In this document: positions 7,408-13,616 of the stretch, piece after piece
Layout of the letters: every line of letters begins with the position of its first letter
Position numbering within the stretch: position 1 is the first letter of the stretch
DNA from: Leclercia sp. UBA7405
GTDB taxonomy: Bacteria > Pseudomonadota > Gammaproteobacteria > Enterobacterales > Enterobacteriaceae
Direction of reading: 5' to 3'
Length of the DNA: 13,616 nt
NCBI GenBank assembly: GCA_002469605.1
Contig: DKMV01000240.1
Span: 1 to 13,616, forward strand
The notes under the pieces: generated by a model
What the model was told of the DNA's origin: nothing
Databases searched by the model: none
What the model saw: the letters and a program-made list of their open reading frames with translations, nothing else
Position numbers and translations under genes: made by a program

Positions 7408-7460
7408 TTGCCAGCTACGCTAATGCAAATGCGAATTGCTTGCAATAGCGTAGCTGGCAA
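7408..7460 (-). terminator. 53-bp near-perfect inverted repeat with U-tract after ramA
   Basis: Arms of 15 bp (7408-7422 and 7446-7460) are perfect inverted copies. After one A/A mismatch a further 5 bp (TGCAA/TTGCA) pair, leaving an 11-nt loop at 7429-7439. On the minus strand the stem is followed by AATTTTTGG, so it reads as an intrinsic terminator for romA-ramA, 28 bp past the ramA stop. It is unusually long for that role and lies just 22 bp before the esterase start codon, leaving no room for a separate esterase promoter downstream. An attenuator, or an operator whose promoter lies within the repeat, is the alternative. Confidence 0.75.
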
Positions 7461-7487
7461 TAGGAAAGGCCGTATGATTCGGGGACT

Positions 7488-7829
7488 TCAATGCGCCTGG
7501 GTGTGGTTCTCTTTGCGGTAGGCGCCCGGCGGCTGGTTAAAGGTGCGGGTAAAGACCCGGGTAAAGGTCTGCTGGGAATCAAAACCATAGCGCAGGCAAA
7601 TGTCATACACCTTCTCATCCGACTCGCGCAGATCCTTCGCCGCCAGCCGCAGCTTGCGCTCACGAATATAACGTCCCAGGCTTTCGCCCTTGTACTGCAT
7701 AAATAGCCGCTGTAAATGCCATTTGGAATAACCCGCATGGCGCGCTATCTCGTCAATGCGCAATGGCTGATGAAGGTTGTCGTCGATCCACTCGACGATA
7801 GTGTCGATTACCTGAGCGGAAATAGTCAT
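7488..7829 (-). CDS. ramA: RamA, AraC/XylS-family global activator of efflux and permeability genes
   Basis: Monomeric transcription activator of the MarA/SoxS/Rob group. It binds marboxes and raises acrAB, tolC and micF, lowering porin and drug accumulation. It has 113 residues, the normal RamA length, starting MTISAQVIDTIVEWIDDNL. Two helix-turn-helix units are visible: about 20-45 (RIDEIARHAGYSKWHLQRLF) and about 70-95 (VYDICLRYGFDSQQTFTRVF), with PPGAYRKE near the C-terminus. An upstream in-frame ATG would add 15 residues, but the AGGGGGAGAG site just before the chosen start settles it. It begins 32 bp after the romA stop, so it is co-transcribed from the RamR-controlled promoter; an additional internal promoter is possible. 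The helix-turn-helix regions look intact. Confidence 0.96.
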   Translation of the reverse strand: MTISAQVIDTIVEWIDDNLHQPLRIDEIARHAGYSKWHLQRLFMQYKGESLGRYIRERKLRLAAKDLRESDEKVYDICLRYGFDSQQTFTRVFTRTFNQPPGAYRKENHTQAH

Positions 7830-7861
7830 GCTGCTCTCCCCCTCTTCTCCTCGAGTTACCA

Positions 7862-8965
7862 TTAATCCCACCACTCACGAAATTGCTGCGTGGCGTTGTT
7901 TACCTGCACCGGCTCGCCCAGCTCGGGCGTTAACAGCCGGTAATTTTTATCCTGACTGGCGCGCGCCAGCTGGATCAGCGGGTCGTTCCAGCTGTGTTTT
8001 GCCAGAACAAAGCGTCCGTTATGCCCCGGCACCACTGCTCTGGCGTTGAGATCCGCCGCGGCCTGTGCGGTTTCAGCCGGCTGCATATGAATATATTTCC
8101 AGTCCTGGTCATACTGGCCGTTCTCCATGATCGCCAGGTCCACCTCGCCAAACTGCTCGCCGATGGCGCGAAAGTGCGGGCCATAGCCCGAGTCACCGCT
8201 GTAGTAGACCTTGCGCTCTGGGGTGACAAACATAAAGCTGCCCCACAGGGTCTGGTTGCGTTTCAGGCCGCGCCCGGAAAAGTGGCGCGCGGGCAGCAGG
8301 TGTACGGTCAGCGCGTCGCTGATGCGCACCGACTGGTTCCAGTCGCGCTCCTCAATAATCTCCGGCTTCATGCCCCAGTAGCGCAGATGGGAACCTACCC
8401 CCAGCGGCGTCACCACGCGTTTTACCTTCGGCATCAGCGCCTTAATGGTGGCGTAATCCAGATGATCGTAGTGATCGTGGGAGATAATCAGAAGATCGAT
8501 CTCCGGCATCGCCTCCGCCTTCCATGGGTAATCGCCGTCAAAGGCTTTATTGAGGAAGGAGAACGGCGCCGCGTAGTTGCTGAACACCGGATCGATCAGA
8601 ATGCGTTTGCCCGCCAGCTGCAGATACCAGGAGGAGTGCCCCAGCCAGACCAGCGTCTCCTGCTCCGGCGGCAGGCAGGCCAGATCGGTTTTCACCACCG
8701 GCAGCGGCGCGGCCGGGCGCGCGTTGTCGGTTTTCACCGTCAGGAAATCCCACCATGCCCGCAGGGTGCTTTTGCTGCCGGTATAGCCCGGGGTCGGCAG
8801 GGCGTTGTGAAACTGCCCCTCGCGATAGTGCGGTGAAGCCTCTACCGCGCTGAGCTGCTCGCCCTGTGGGGCTTGTCCGAAACCAGCGTTTAGTACAAAG
8901 GGCAAACTCGCCGCTGACGCAATAATCATGACTACCACCACGCTGACAATGAGAGGCTTTTTCAT
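7862..8965 (-). CDS. romA: RomA, metallo-beta-lactamase-fold hydrolase
   Basis: Member of the metallo-beta-lactamase superfamily, near the NAPE-phospholipase D/UlaG-type branch (COG2220). The gene was first noted in Enterobacter cloacae as linked to outer-membrane and multidrug phenotypes; its enzymatic substrate is not established. It has 367 residues from the chosen start MKKPLIVSVVVVMIIASAASLP, which gives an N-terminal membrane/signal segment (about 5-26). The 15-residue in-frame extension upstream lies between the promoter and this start and lacks such character. The metal site is complete: HDHYDH (H163, H165, D167, H168), H228, D258, and a PGHNGRF motif near 313-319. It is the first gene after the RamR-controlled promoter and is followed by ramA. 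Salmonella carries ramA without romA, so its presence points to the Klebsiella/Enterobacter arrangement. Confidence 0.92.
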   Translation of the reverse strand: MKKPLIVSVVVVMIIASAASLPFVLNAGFGQAPQGEQLSAVEASPHYREGQFHNALPTPGYTGSKSTLRAWWDFLTVKTDNARPAAPLPVVKTDLACLPPEQETLVWLGHSSWYLQLAGKRILIDPVFSNYAAPFSFLNKAFDGDYPWKAEAMPEIDLLIISHDHYDHLDYATIKALMPKVKRVVTPLGVGSHLRYWGMKPEIIEERDWNQSVRISDALTVHLLPARHFSGRGLKRNQTLWGSFMFVTPERKVYYSGDSGYGPHFRAIGEQFGEVDLAIMENGQYDQDWKYIHMQPAETAQAAADLNARAVVPGHNGRFVLAKHSWNDPLIQLARASQDKNYRLLTPELGEPVQVNNATQQFREWWD

Positions 8966-9019
8966 ATCCCAACCCGATTTCGCGCCCCATCCGCTGGTTT
9001 GCGCGGGCAAAACTTGATT

Positions 9020-9039
9020 ATGAGTGAGTAAGCACTCAT
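9020..9039. promoter_or_regulatory. RamR operator
   Basis: A perfect 7-bp dyad, ATGAGTG-N6-CACTCAT, which is the RamR recognition sequence known from Salmonella and Klebsiella. It overlaps the -10 box of the romA-ramA promoter by two bases and covers the probable transcription start, so RamR bound here would block RNA polymerase. It is intact, consistent with normal inducible control of ramA. Confidence 0.93.
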
Positions 9040-9065
9040 TATAGATACGATGAATATATCGTCAA
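9038..9065 (-). promoter_or_regulatory. romA-ramA promoter
   Basis: On the minus strand, TTGACG (9060-9065), a 16-bp spacer, and a perfect TATAAT (9038-9043). The -10 runs straight into the RamR operator. The predicted start is about 9031, giving a leader of roughly 65 nt before the romA ATG. In Klebsiella an sRNA (sRamA5) has been described from this intergenic region; I cannot tell whether it exists here. Confidence 0.85.
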
Positions 9066-9079
9066 GACGTTTTCGATCT

Positions 9080-9107
9080 TTGACATTCCGCGTTGCAGCC
9101 GTATGAA
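9080..9107 (+). promoter_or_regulatory. Probable ramR promoter
   Basis: A perfect TTGACA (9080-9085), a 16-bp spacer and TATGAA (9102-9107; 4 of 6 to consensus) read toward ramR and end 47 bp before its start codon. The RamR operator lies about 40 bp upstream of this -35, so RamR need not repress its own gene directly from that site. Confidence 0.55.
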
Positions 9108-9154
9108 ACGCGTGATTCAATACGTTTTTTTACATTTGGCGAGGGGGAAGTTGG

Positions 9155-9745
9155 GTGGCACGTCCGAAGAGTGAAGATAAGAAACTGGCGTTACTGGAGG
9201 CGGCAACGGCTGCATTTGCGCAGTCGGGGATTGCGGCATCCACGGCCTTAATCGCCCGTAACGCCGGCGTTGCCGAAGGCACCCTGTTTCGCTACTTTGC
9301 CACCAAAGACGACCTGCTGAACGCCCTCTATCTGCACCTGAAGCAGGATCTGTGCCAGACGATGCTGGCCAATCTGGATCGCACTATTACCCGGCCGAAA
9401 GAGCATACCCGTAATATCTGGAACAGCTATGTAGACTGGGGGATCCGCAACCCCGTTGCCCATGCCGCTATTCGTCAGCTTGGGGTGAGTGAAAAGATCA
9501 ACGCTGAAACCGAGCAGGCGGTAAAAGATATGTTCCCGGAGCTGCACGAACTCTGCCGCCGCTCCATCCGCCCGGTGTTTATGTCTGACGAATTCCGCAC
9601 CTTCGGCGACGCCATTTTCCTGTCGCTGGCGGAGACCACCATGGAGTTTGCCACCCGGGATCCCTCCCGCGCCGTGGAGGTCAAATCGCTGGGCTTTGAA
9701 GCCATGTGGCGCGGGCTAGCCGACGAGGAGCGAGATGGACAGTAA
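9155..9745 (+). CDS. ramR: RamR, TetR-family repressor of ramA
   Basis: Dimeric repressor that binds the operator upstream of romA-ramA and lets go when it binds cationic drugs, dyes or bile acids. It has 196 residues with a GTG start, supported by GAGGGGGAAG (9141-9150). The upstream codon is TGG, so no ATG is available. DNA-binding domain about 8-52 ([19 protein letters not shown] is the recognition part), then an all-helical ligand domain. Residues reported as drug or bile contacts in Salmonella RamR are present at the same numbers: Y59, T85, S137, D152 and F155. No frameshift or premature stop, so repression should be functional. The C-terminal end overlaps the ybdF start by 11 bp. Confidence 0.96.
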   Translation: MARPKSEDKKLALLEAATAAFAQSGIAASTALIARNAGVAEGTLFRYFATKDDLLNALYLHLKQDLCQTMLANLDRTITRPKEHTRNIWNSYVDWGIRNPVAHAAIRQLGVSEKINAETEQAVKDMFPELHELCRRSIRPVFMSDEFRTFGDAIFLSLAETTMEFATRDPSRAVEVKSLGFEAMWRGLADEERDGQ

Positions 9746-10103
9746 AGCCCTGCAGGAGTGCGCGAAGCGTATCGCGCTGGAGCAGCCCTTCACCGAGCAC
9801 TGCTGGCCCTTTGGCCCGGAGTACGACGTCTTTAAGGTGGAAGGGAAGATTTTTATGCTGATGGGCGTGGCGCGCGGTCGCTCGCACGTCAGCCTGAAGT
9901 GCGATCCGGAAATCTCGCTGCTTAACCAGGCCATCTACCCCAGCATCGAGCCGGGTTATCACCTGAATAAAAAACACTGGATCTCGGTTTACGCCGGAGA
10001 TGATATCTCCCCCGACCTGCTGGCAGACCTGATTCAGGCCTCCTGGGATCGGGTCGTCGATAAGTTACCGAAGCGTGCCCAAAAGCGGCTCCGCCCCAGC
10101 TGA
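9735..10103 (+). CDS. ybdF: YbdF, MmcQ/YjbR-family protein
   Basis: A 122-residue protein of the MmcQ/YjbR family (CyaY-like fold, suggested DNA-binding; role unknown). Family features: [18 protein letters not shown] (about 23-40), [30 protein letters not shown] (about 68-85), and a basic tail. It has the same length as E. coli YbdF. It starts inside the last codons of ramR (11-bp overlap) with GAGGAG just upstream, so its translation is probably coupled to ramR. In E. coli it lies between ybdJ and nfsB; here ramR is its upstream neighbour and nfsB follows after 120 bp. Confidence 0.9.
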   Translation: MDSKALQECAKRIALEQPFTEHCWPFGPEYDVFKVEGKIFMLMGVARGRSHVSLKCDPEISLLNQAIYPSIEPGYHLNKKHWISVYAGDDISPDLLADLIQASWDRVVDKLPKRAQKRLRPS

Positions 10104-10223
10104 TTGTTCATCTTACACGAACAGTTTAAACGCATTTAACGTACTACTCTTTTTTCACTTCCCGCTGTAATCTGCTCTCCTTTGCGCCTCGCTGAGGGCG
10201 TATTTCATTCACCAGGAGTTGTT

Positions 10224-10877
10224 ATGGATATTATTTCTGTTGCCTTAAAACGCTACTCTACTAAGGCTTTTGACCCGAGCAAAAAACTGACCGCTGAGGA
10301 AGCAGAGCAGGTGAAAACCCTGCTGCAATACAGTCCGTCCAGCACCAACTCGCAGCCGTGGCACTTTATCGTGGCCAGCACCGACGCGGGCAAAGCGCGC
10401 GTGGCAAAATCCGCCGCCGGCGGCTTTGTTTTCAACGAACGTAAGATGCTGGACGCCTCCCACGTGGTGGTGTTCTGCGCCAAAACCGCCATGGATGATG
10501 CCTGGCTGGAGCGCGTCGTGGATCAGGAAGAGGCCGATGGCCGCTTCGCCACGCCGGAAGCCAAAGCCGCCAACCATAAAGGCCGCACTTTCTTTGCCGA
10601 CCTGCACCGTGTCGATCTGAAAGACGATCACCAGTGGATGGCGAAACAGGTTTACCTGAACGTGGGTAACTTCCTGCTGGGCGTGGCCGCCATGGGCCTG
10701 GACGCGGTGCCGATCGAAGGCTTTGACGCCGCGGTGCTGGACGAAGAGTTCGGTCTGAAAGAGAAAGGCTTCACCAGCCTGGTGGTGGTGCCGGTTGGCC
10801 ACCACAGCGTGGAGGATTTCAACGCCGCGCTGCCAAAATCCCGCCTGCCGTTAAGCACTATTATTACCGAGTGCTAA
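10224..10877 (+). CDS. nfsB: NfsB, oxygen-insensitive NAD(P)H nitroreductase
   Basis: Cytoplasmic FMN-dependent homodimer that reduces nitrofurans, nitroaromatics and quinones by two-electron steps; it also activates prodrugs. It has 217 residues, the standard length, starting [16 protein letters not shown] with AGGAG 5 nt upstream; an in-frame start 42 bp earlier lacks support. Family landmarks: S40-T41 within [14 protein letters not shown]71 and K74 within NERK, F124, [25 protein letters not shown] (142-168) for FMN, and the C-terminus [10 protein letters not shown]. Residue 11 is Tyr where E. coli has His. The 120 bp upstream hold its likely promoter, but no strong boxes; TTGTTC-N17-TAAACG at 10104 is only a weak candidate. 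A hairpin follows the stop. Confidence 0.96.
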   Translation: MDIISVALKRYSTKAFDPSKKLTAEEAEQVKTLLQYSPSSTNSQPWHFIVASTDAGKARVAKSAAGGFVFNERKMLDASHVVVFCAKTAMDDAWLERVVDQEEADGRFATPEAKAANHKGRTFFADLHRVDLKDDHQWMAKQVYLNVGNFLLGVAAMGLDAVPIEGFDAAVLDEEFGLKEKGFTSLVVVPVGHHSVEDFNAALPKSRLPLSTIITEC

Positions 10878-10884
10878 GGCTTCT

Positions 10885-10909
10885 GTGCACGCCGCGCTGC
10901 GGCGTGCAC
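10885..10909. terminator. Hairpin between convergent nfsB and antitoxin genes
   Basis: A perfect 11-bp stem, GTGCACGCCGC paired with GCGGCGTGCAC, with a 3-nt loop. It begins 8 bp after the nfsB stop and ends 6 bp before the antitoxin stop, the expected place for a shared terminator. The T-rich stretch after it on the plus strand is modest (TGCATTTAATA), and there is none on the minus strand, so it should work best for nfsB. Confidence 0.65.
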
Positions 10910-10914
10910 TGCAT

Positions 10915-11202
10915 TTAATAGAGTAAAATCTGCGGGTGCTTAACGCCGCATACCAGGGCATAGCGTGTCAGCGTATCGAGGCTTGCCCGCGTAATATTGG
11001 CCTCCATTCGGGTGACCGTTGGGGCACTGACCCCCATCCGCTGTGCCACCTGCGCGCGCGTCAGCCCCGCATGCTCGCGCCATTGCGCCAGCATCTGCTG
11101 CAAACGCGTTTTACGCGCTTCGGCATCAAATGCCGCCTGCACCTCAGGATGGCTCAGCAGTTCTGAACGTAGTTCATTCCAGTCGATTATTTTTTTGCTC
11201 AT
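10915..11202 (-). CDS. XRE-family antitoxin (HigA-like)
   Basis: A 95-residue antitoxin candidate. The N-terminal ~35 residues are charged and helical (IDWNELRSELLSHPEVQAAFDAEARK, about 6-31), which would contact the toxin. A Cro/C1-type HTH occupies about 36-88, with LTRAQVAQRMGVSAPTVTRME as the core. In type II systems such a protein neutralises the toxin by binding and represses the shared promoter. It overlaps the toxin gene by 29 bp and has AGGAG 7 nt before its ATG inside the toxin gene, so translation is coupled. The gene order, toxin first, is the HigBA arrangement. Confidence 0.85.
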   Translation of the reverse strand: MSKKIIDWNELRSELLSHPEVQAAFDAEARKTRLQQMLAQWREHAGLTRAQVAQRMGVSAPTVTRMEANITRASLDTLTRYALVCGVKHPQILLY

Positions 11203-11512
11203 CCAGCATCTCCTGTTTGCGTTTTAGCGCCAGCCGAATCTCTGCCGAAGGGGTTTTCTGCGTCTTCTTGATAAAGATACGCAGTAAGAAAATCGTCTTT
11301 CCGCGCTGAAACAGATAAATACCACGGCTATGAACCGGGCCTCGCGTACGGATCTCAAAGAGGCCGTGCGCCAGAGGTTTGCTGTCCGGCTCGCGCAATG
11401 CCGTGGGATCGCTGCGTAACTTATCGAGCTGCCGGATCATTCTGGCCTGCACCCCGGCAGGCAACGCCAGCAGTTCCTCCCTGACTTGTGCATGGATATA
11501 GAGTGTAAACAT
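11174..11512 (-). CDS. RelE/ParE-superfamily toxin, phage-derived Gp49-like (HigB type)
   Basis: A 112-residue toxin candidate of the Gp49-like family (PF05973/COG4679) in the RelE/ParE fold. Visible marks: N-terminal FTLYIHAQVREELLALP, then KPLAHGLFEIRTRG (about 45-58), a beta-strand run RGIYLFQRGKTIFLLRIF, and the closing signature KKTQKTPSAEIRLALKR (about 82-98). Related toxins act as ribosome-dependent mRNA endonucleases; the basic residues here fit RNA contact, but activity is inference. It is first in the pair and overlaps the antitoxin by 29 bp. A GGGA-type ribosome site precedes the ATG. No frameshift or truncation. Confidence 0.85.
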   Translation of the reverse strand: MFTLYIHAQVREELLALPAGVQARMIRQLDKLRSDPTALREPDSKPLAHGLFEIRTRGPVHSRGIYLFQRGKTIFLLRIFIKKTQKTPSAEIRLALKRKQEMLDEQKNNRLE

Positions 11513-11600
11513 GCTTTCCCGTCCCTGAAAAAATTAGCACATAAGGCAATTTGCATTAAAGGGTAATTTTCCTTTGTTGCACTACTTTATGTGCTTTTGC
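11513..11600 (-). promoter_or_regulatory. Promoter/operator region of the toxin-antitoxin pair, with nested dyads
   Basis: An AT-rich stretch upstream of the toxin. It carries a 9-bp inverted repeat, AGCACATAA (11536-11544) and TTATGTGCT (11587-11595), separated by 42 bp. Between the arms are AAAGG-N8-CCTTT (11558-11575) and the short palindrome GCAATTTGC (11546-11554). Such paired sites suit cooperative binding by an antitoxin dimer or complex. A weak promoter, TTACCC-N17-TATGTG, can be drawn on the minus strand across it. Confidence 0.45.
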
Positions 11601-11650
11601 GACAGGGATCAGATTGGGCGTGTAATTGTGGAAAACGTCTCGTAAAAAGA

Positions 11651-12685
11651 TTATGTCCTTCGCGCCGTCGCGTGCCAGATCTTCTCCGCATACCGCCCCA
11701 GAGCCGCCAGCGACACCGCCAGGATCAGGAAGAACAGCACCTTATGCATGCCGTCCCAGAAGTATTCGAAATAGCGGGTATAGAGGTTGATCGCCAGAAA
11801 GGTCAGGCCAAAACCGCGCAGCATGCCGTCGTCGGTTTTCAGGCTGATGTAGATGCAGACTGCCGCCGCCACGGCAAACAGCAGCGCCCAGGGCAGCAGC
11901 GCCGCGCGGGTCACGCCGTACCAGTTGTCTATGTCGTAGTTGCCGAAAATCGACATGATCCACAGAGCGATAAACAGGTAGCTTAGCCCGGTCGCCTTGC
12001 TGGTGACGTAGAGATGGCGCTTAATCAGCATCCCCTTCAGCCACCAGCACAGCGTCAGCAGCACCGCGGCGAAAAAGATAAAGCGCACCGGATAGTTCAT
12101 GCCCAGCCAGTAAGCGCCCCACCCGGAGATATAGCCCGTCTCGGCGCCAAACCAGTTGCCGAGCGAGAGTAAGAAGAAGAGCCACACCAGCCCGGAACGG
12201 CCGAGGAATCCCACCAGCCCGTATACCGCGCAGCCTGCCAGAAATAGCGGCGCAATGTGCCCGCTGCCGGTATCCAGCCGCTCGCCCAGCTGCCACAGGG
12301 CTATGGCCGTAAAGAGCACGCCAAGGAACAGCAGCCCTTCGGTGCTGTAGTGCCAGCGGGTTTCCCGCCGCTGGCGGCCAAAACCCCACAGGTAAAACCC
12401 CACCGCCAGCGCGGCGGGCAGCCCGATGCGGGCCAAGGACGAGAACACAAAAAGGTCGGCGAGCCAGGCCATCAGCCCGCTGTCGGCAAAGAGGCTGCCG
12501 ATGGCGATAATGGCGCAGGCGAGCGCGGTCCAGATGGCGTAGCGGCTCAGGCGCTGCCAGTCGAGGGCGACGCGCGTTAAGGTGGCCGCCAGCCGCTGAT
12601 GCTCGCTGGCGCTCAGCGCCCCCTCCTGCTCCCATTCGGCGAGGGCCCGGCGCAGCTGGCGCTCCTGTTTACGGGTGACGTTCAT
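11651..12685 (-). CDS. DUF2157 polytopic membrane protein
   Basis: A 344-residue integral inner-membrane protein of unknown function. The N-terminal ~45 residues are soluble and charged (MNVTRKQERQLRRALAEWEQ, with WEQEGALSASEHQRL), which is the DUF2157 signature region. About ten hydrophobic helices follow (first about 48-67, last about 318-333). Conserved-looking polar spots between helices include ETGYISGWGAYWLG (about 181-194) and NYDIDNWYGVTR. GGGAGAG lies 4 nt before the ATG. It begins 21 bp after the stop of the MmyB-like regulator, so the two are probably one operon. No clear terminator hairpin follows its stop. Confidence 0.85.
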   Translation of the reverse strand: MNVTRKQERQLRRALAEWEQEGALSASEHQRLAATLTRVALDWQRLSRYAIWTALACAIIAIGSLFADSGLMAWLADLFVFSSLARIGLPAALAVGFYLWGFGRQRRETRWHYSTEGLLFLGVLFTAIALWQLGERLDTGSGHIAPLFLAGCAVYGLVGFLGRSGLVWLFFLLSLGNWFGAETGYISGWGAYWLGMNYPVRFIFFAAVLLTLCWWLKGMLIKRHLYVTSKATGLSYLFIALWIMSIFGNYDIDNWYGVTRAALLPWALLFAVAAAVCIYISLKTDDGMLRGFGLTFLAINLYTRYFEYFWDGMHKVLFFLILAVSLAALGRYAEKIWHATARRT

Positions 12686-12706
12686 GTTCTCTCCCTGAAA
12701 GGTAAA

Positions 12707-13585
12707 TTAACCGGCTATAACTGCCTGTTGCGCCAGCCATGCCAGGGCCTGCTCGCCCTGCTCATCCACCGGCAGATAGACCAGCAGACGCGAACCGTTG
12801 CGCGGTGCCGAGTACCAGTACATCTGCTGGAGATGAAAATCCCCCAGCTGCGGATGGGTAAAGAGCTTTAGCTGATTCTCCACGCCGCGTACCTCGTAGC
12901 GCTGATGCCAGAGGGTTTTAAACTCTTCCGATACCGCAAAAAAGCGCGCCAGCTTCGCCTCCCACTGCGGATCGCCCCGGTGCTCGGCCATCGCCGCGCG
13001 GAAATAGGAGACGAAAATCGCCAGCACGTCGCCGCGCTTGCCCAGCCGTTCACGCCACGCCGGATGGGTGAGATAGAGATAGATGCAGTTGCGATCTTCA
13101 GGCGGGATAGCATTGAAATCGACGCCCATCAGATGGCCGAAGCTGTCATTCCAGGCCACGATATCGAAGTTGGGTTTCTGGATGCTGGCGGGTTTCGGCA
13201 TCAGGGTATCAAGCAGCCGCCGGGTGCCTTCGCTGATCCCTTCGCAGGGCAACAGCTGTGGCGCTTCGCCCGGCGGCAGACCCGCCAGCACAAAGAGGTG
13301 GCGGGTTTCGGTGGGGGTGCATTGTAACGCCTTCGCCACCGCCGCCATTACCTGGCTGGACGGATTGACATCCCTCCCCTGCTCCAGCCAGGTGTACCAG
13401 GTGACCCCCACGTCCGCCAGCAGGGCCACCTCTTCCCGGCGCAGGCCCGGCGTGCGGCGACGACCGCTGCGCGGCAGCCCCAGGCGCTGGGGATCCAGGC
13501 TTTCGCGACGGGTGCGTAAAAACGCCCCCAGCTGTTTTCGGGTGTCATCCTGAAGTGAGGTGACGGGTTCAGACATCAGCGCCAT
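12707..13585 (-). CDS. MmyB-like XRE-family transcriptional regulator
   Basis: A 292-residue regulator. An N-terminal Cro/C1 helix-turn-helix (about 18-100) contains the group's typical RRTPGLRREEVALLADVGVTWYTWLEQGR, then LFVLAGL. The C-terminal domain (about 112-290) matches the MmyB/MLTR ligand-binding fold: FDIVAWNDSFGHLMGVDF, and HPQLGDFHLQQMYWYS near the end. That fold has been seen to bind fatty-acid-like ligands in a few members; here the ligand is unknown. Start: the first ATG has GGGGG 4 nt upstream; a second ATG three codons in is possible. It precedes the DUF2157 gene by 21 bp. Its promoter is largely beyond the window edge. Confidence 0.88.
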   Translation of the reverse strand: MALMSEPVTSLQDDTRKQLGAFLRTRRESLDPQRLGLPRSGRRRTPGLRREEVALLADVGVTWYTWLEQGRDVNPSSQVMAAVAKALQCTPTETRHLFVLAGLPPGEAPQLLPCEGISEGTRRLLDTLMPKPASIQKPNFDIVAWNDSFGHLMGVDFNAIPPEDRNCIYLYLTHPAWRERLGKRGDVLAIFVSYFRAAMAEHRGDPQWEAKLARFFAVSEEFKTLWHQRYEVRGVENQLKLFTHPQLGDFHLQQMYWYSAPRNGSRLLVYLPVDEQGEQALAWLAQQAVIAG

Positions 13586-13616
13586 AGGGCCCCCTGCATG
13601 GTAGTGCCAGTACCAG

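Noticed and set aside
7386..7460. 25-residue N-terminal extension of the esterase
   Set aside because: It would place coding sequence through the inverted repeat and ahead of a clean signal peptide. The internal ATG has a ribosome site and gives a normal export signal.
7994..8836. 280-codon plus-strand open frame opposite romA
   Set aside because: Shadow of romA, whose metal-binding motifs are intact on the other strand.
9066..9115. Marbox (RamA/MarA site) near the romA-ramA and ramR promoters
   Set aside because: Candidate sequences such as GCAG...AAAC and GCAA...CAAA have the wrong spacing compared with the marbox consensus, so I do not claim one.
10104..10160. Marbox upstream of nfsB
   Set aside because: ACACGAACAGTTTAAAC resembles the consensus but is off by one base between the halves and misses key positions. 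nfsB is a MarA target in E. coli, but the sequence here does not prove it.
1..13616. tRNA, rRNA, CRISPR array, insertion sequence or prophage genes
   Set aside because: Looked for on both strands. No transposase, integrase, spaced direct repeats or tRNA-like sequence was recognised. The Gp49-like toxin is phage-related only by family name.

Overview
The window looks like a chromosomal segment from the Enterobacter/Lelliottia/Leclercia part of the Enterobacteriaceae. It is GC-rich, and several genes are close matches to textbook enterobacterial proteins: RamA, RamR, RomA, NfsB, YbdF and YbdJ. NfsB ends in ITEC, as I recall for the Enterobacter cloacae enzyme. These names come from recalled family sequences; no database search was possible.

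Left third (1-5300), all on the minus strand. A DkTGT-type P2 cation ATPase is followed 51 bp downstream by a tripartite efflux pair: a periplasmic adaptor and an RND permease. The permease runs off the window. A GC-rich hairpin sits between the ATPase and the adaptor. The ATPase is transcribed away from an AT-rich divergent region. A 38-codon membrane peptide with a good ribosome-binding site starts on the other side of that region.

Middle (5300-10900): a multidrug-resistance regulatory locus set inside a conserved gene string. In E. coli K-12, ybdJ, ybdF and nfsB are neighbours. Here a block of ramR, romA, ramA and a periplasmic Fes-like esterase lies between ybdJ and ybdF. RamR (TetR family) is transcribed divergently from romA-ramA. 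The intergenic region carries an exact RamR-type operator (ATGAGTG-N6-CACTCAT) overlapping a near-consensus promoter. Downstream of ramA, a 53-bp near-perfect inverted repeat with a U-tract lies only 22 bp before the esterase start codon. This looks like a terminator or attenuator controlling the esterase.

Right third (10900-13616), all on the minus strand. A toxin-antitoxin pair (Gp49-like/HigB-type RelE-fold toxin, then XRE antitoxin, overlapping by 29 bp) has its own dyad-rich promoter region. Upstream of it is a DUF2157 polytopic membrane protein preceded by an MmyB-like XRE regulator, probably one operon.

How the parts fit: RamR senses cationic drugs or bile and releases romA-ramA; RamA then activates efflux and permeability genes elsewhere (acrAB, tolC and others). 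The linked RND pump, nitroreductase and siderophore-esterase genes make this a stress/xenobiotic neighbourhood, but direct RamA control of them is not shown by the sequence. I saw no tRNA, rRNA, CRISPR array, insertion sequence or prophage.
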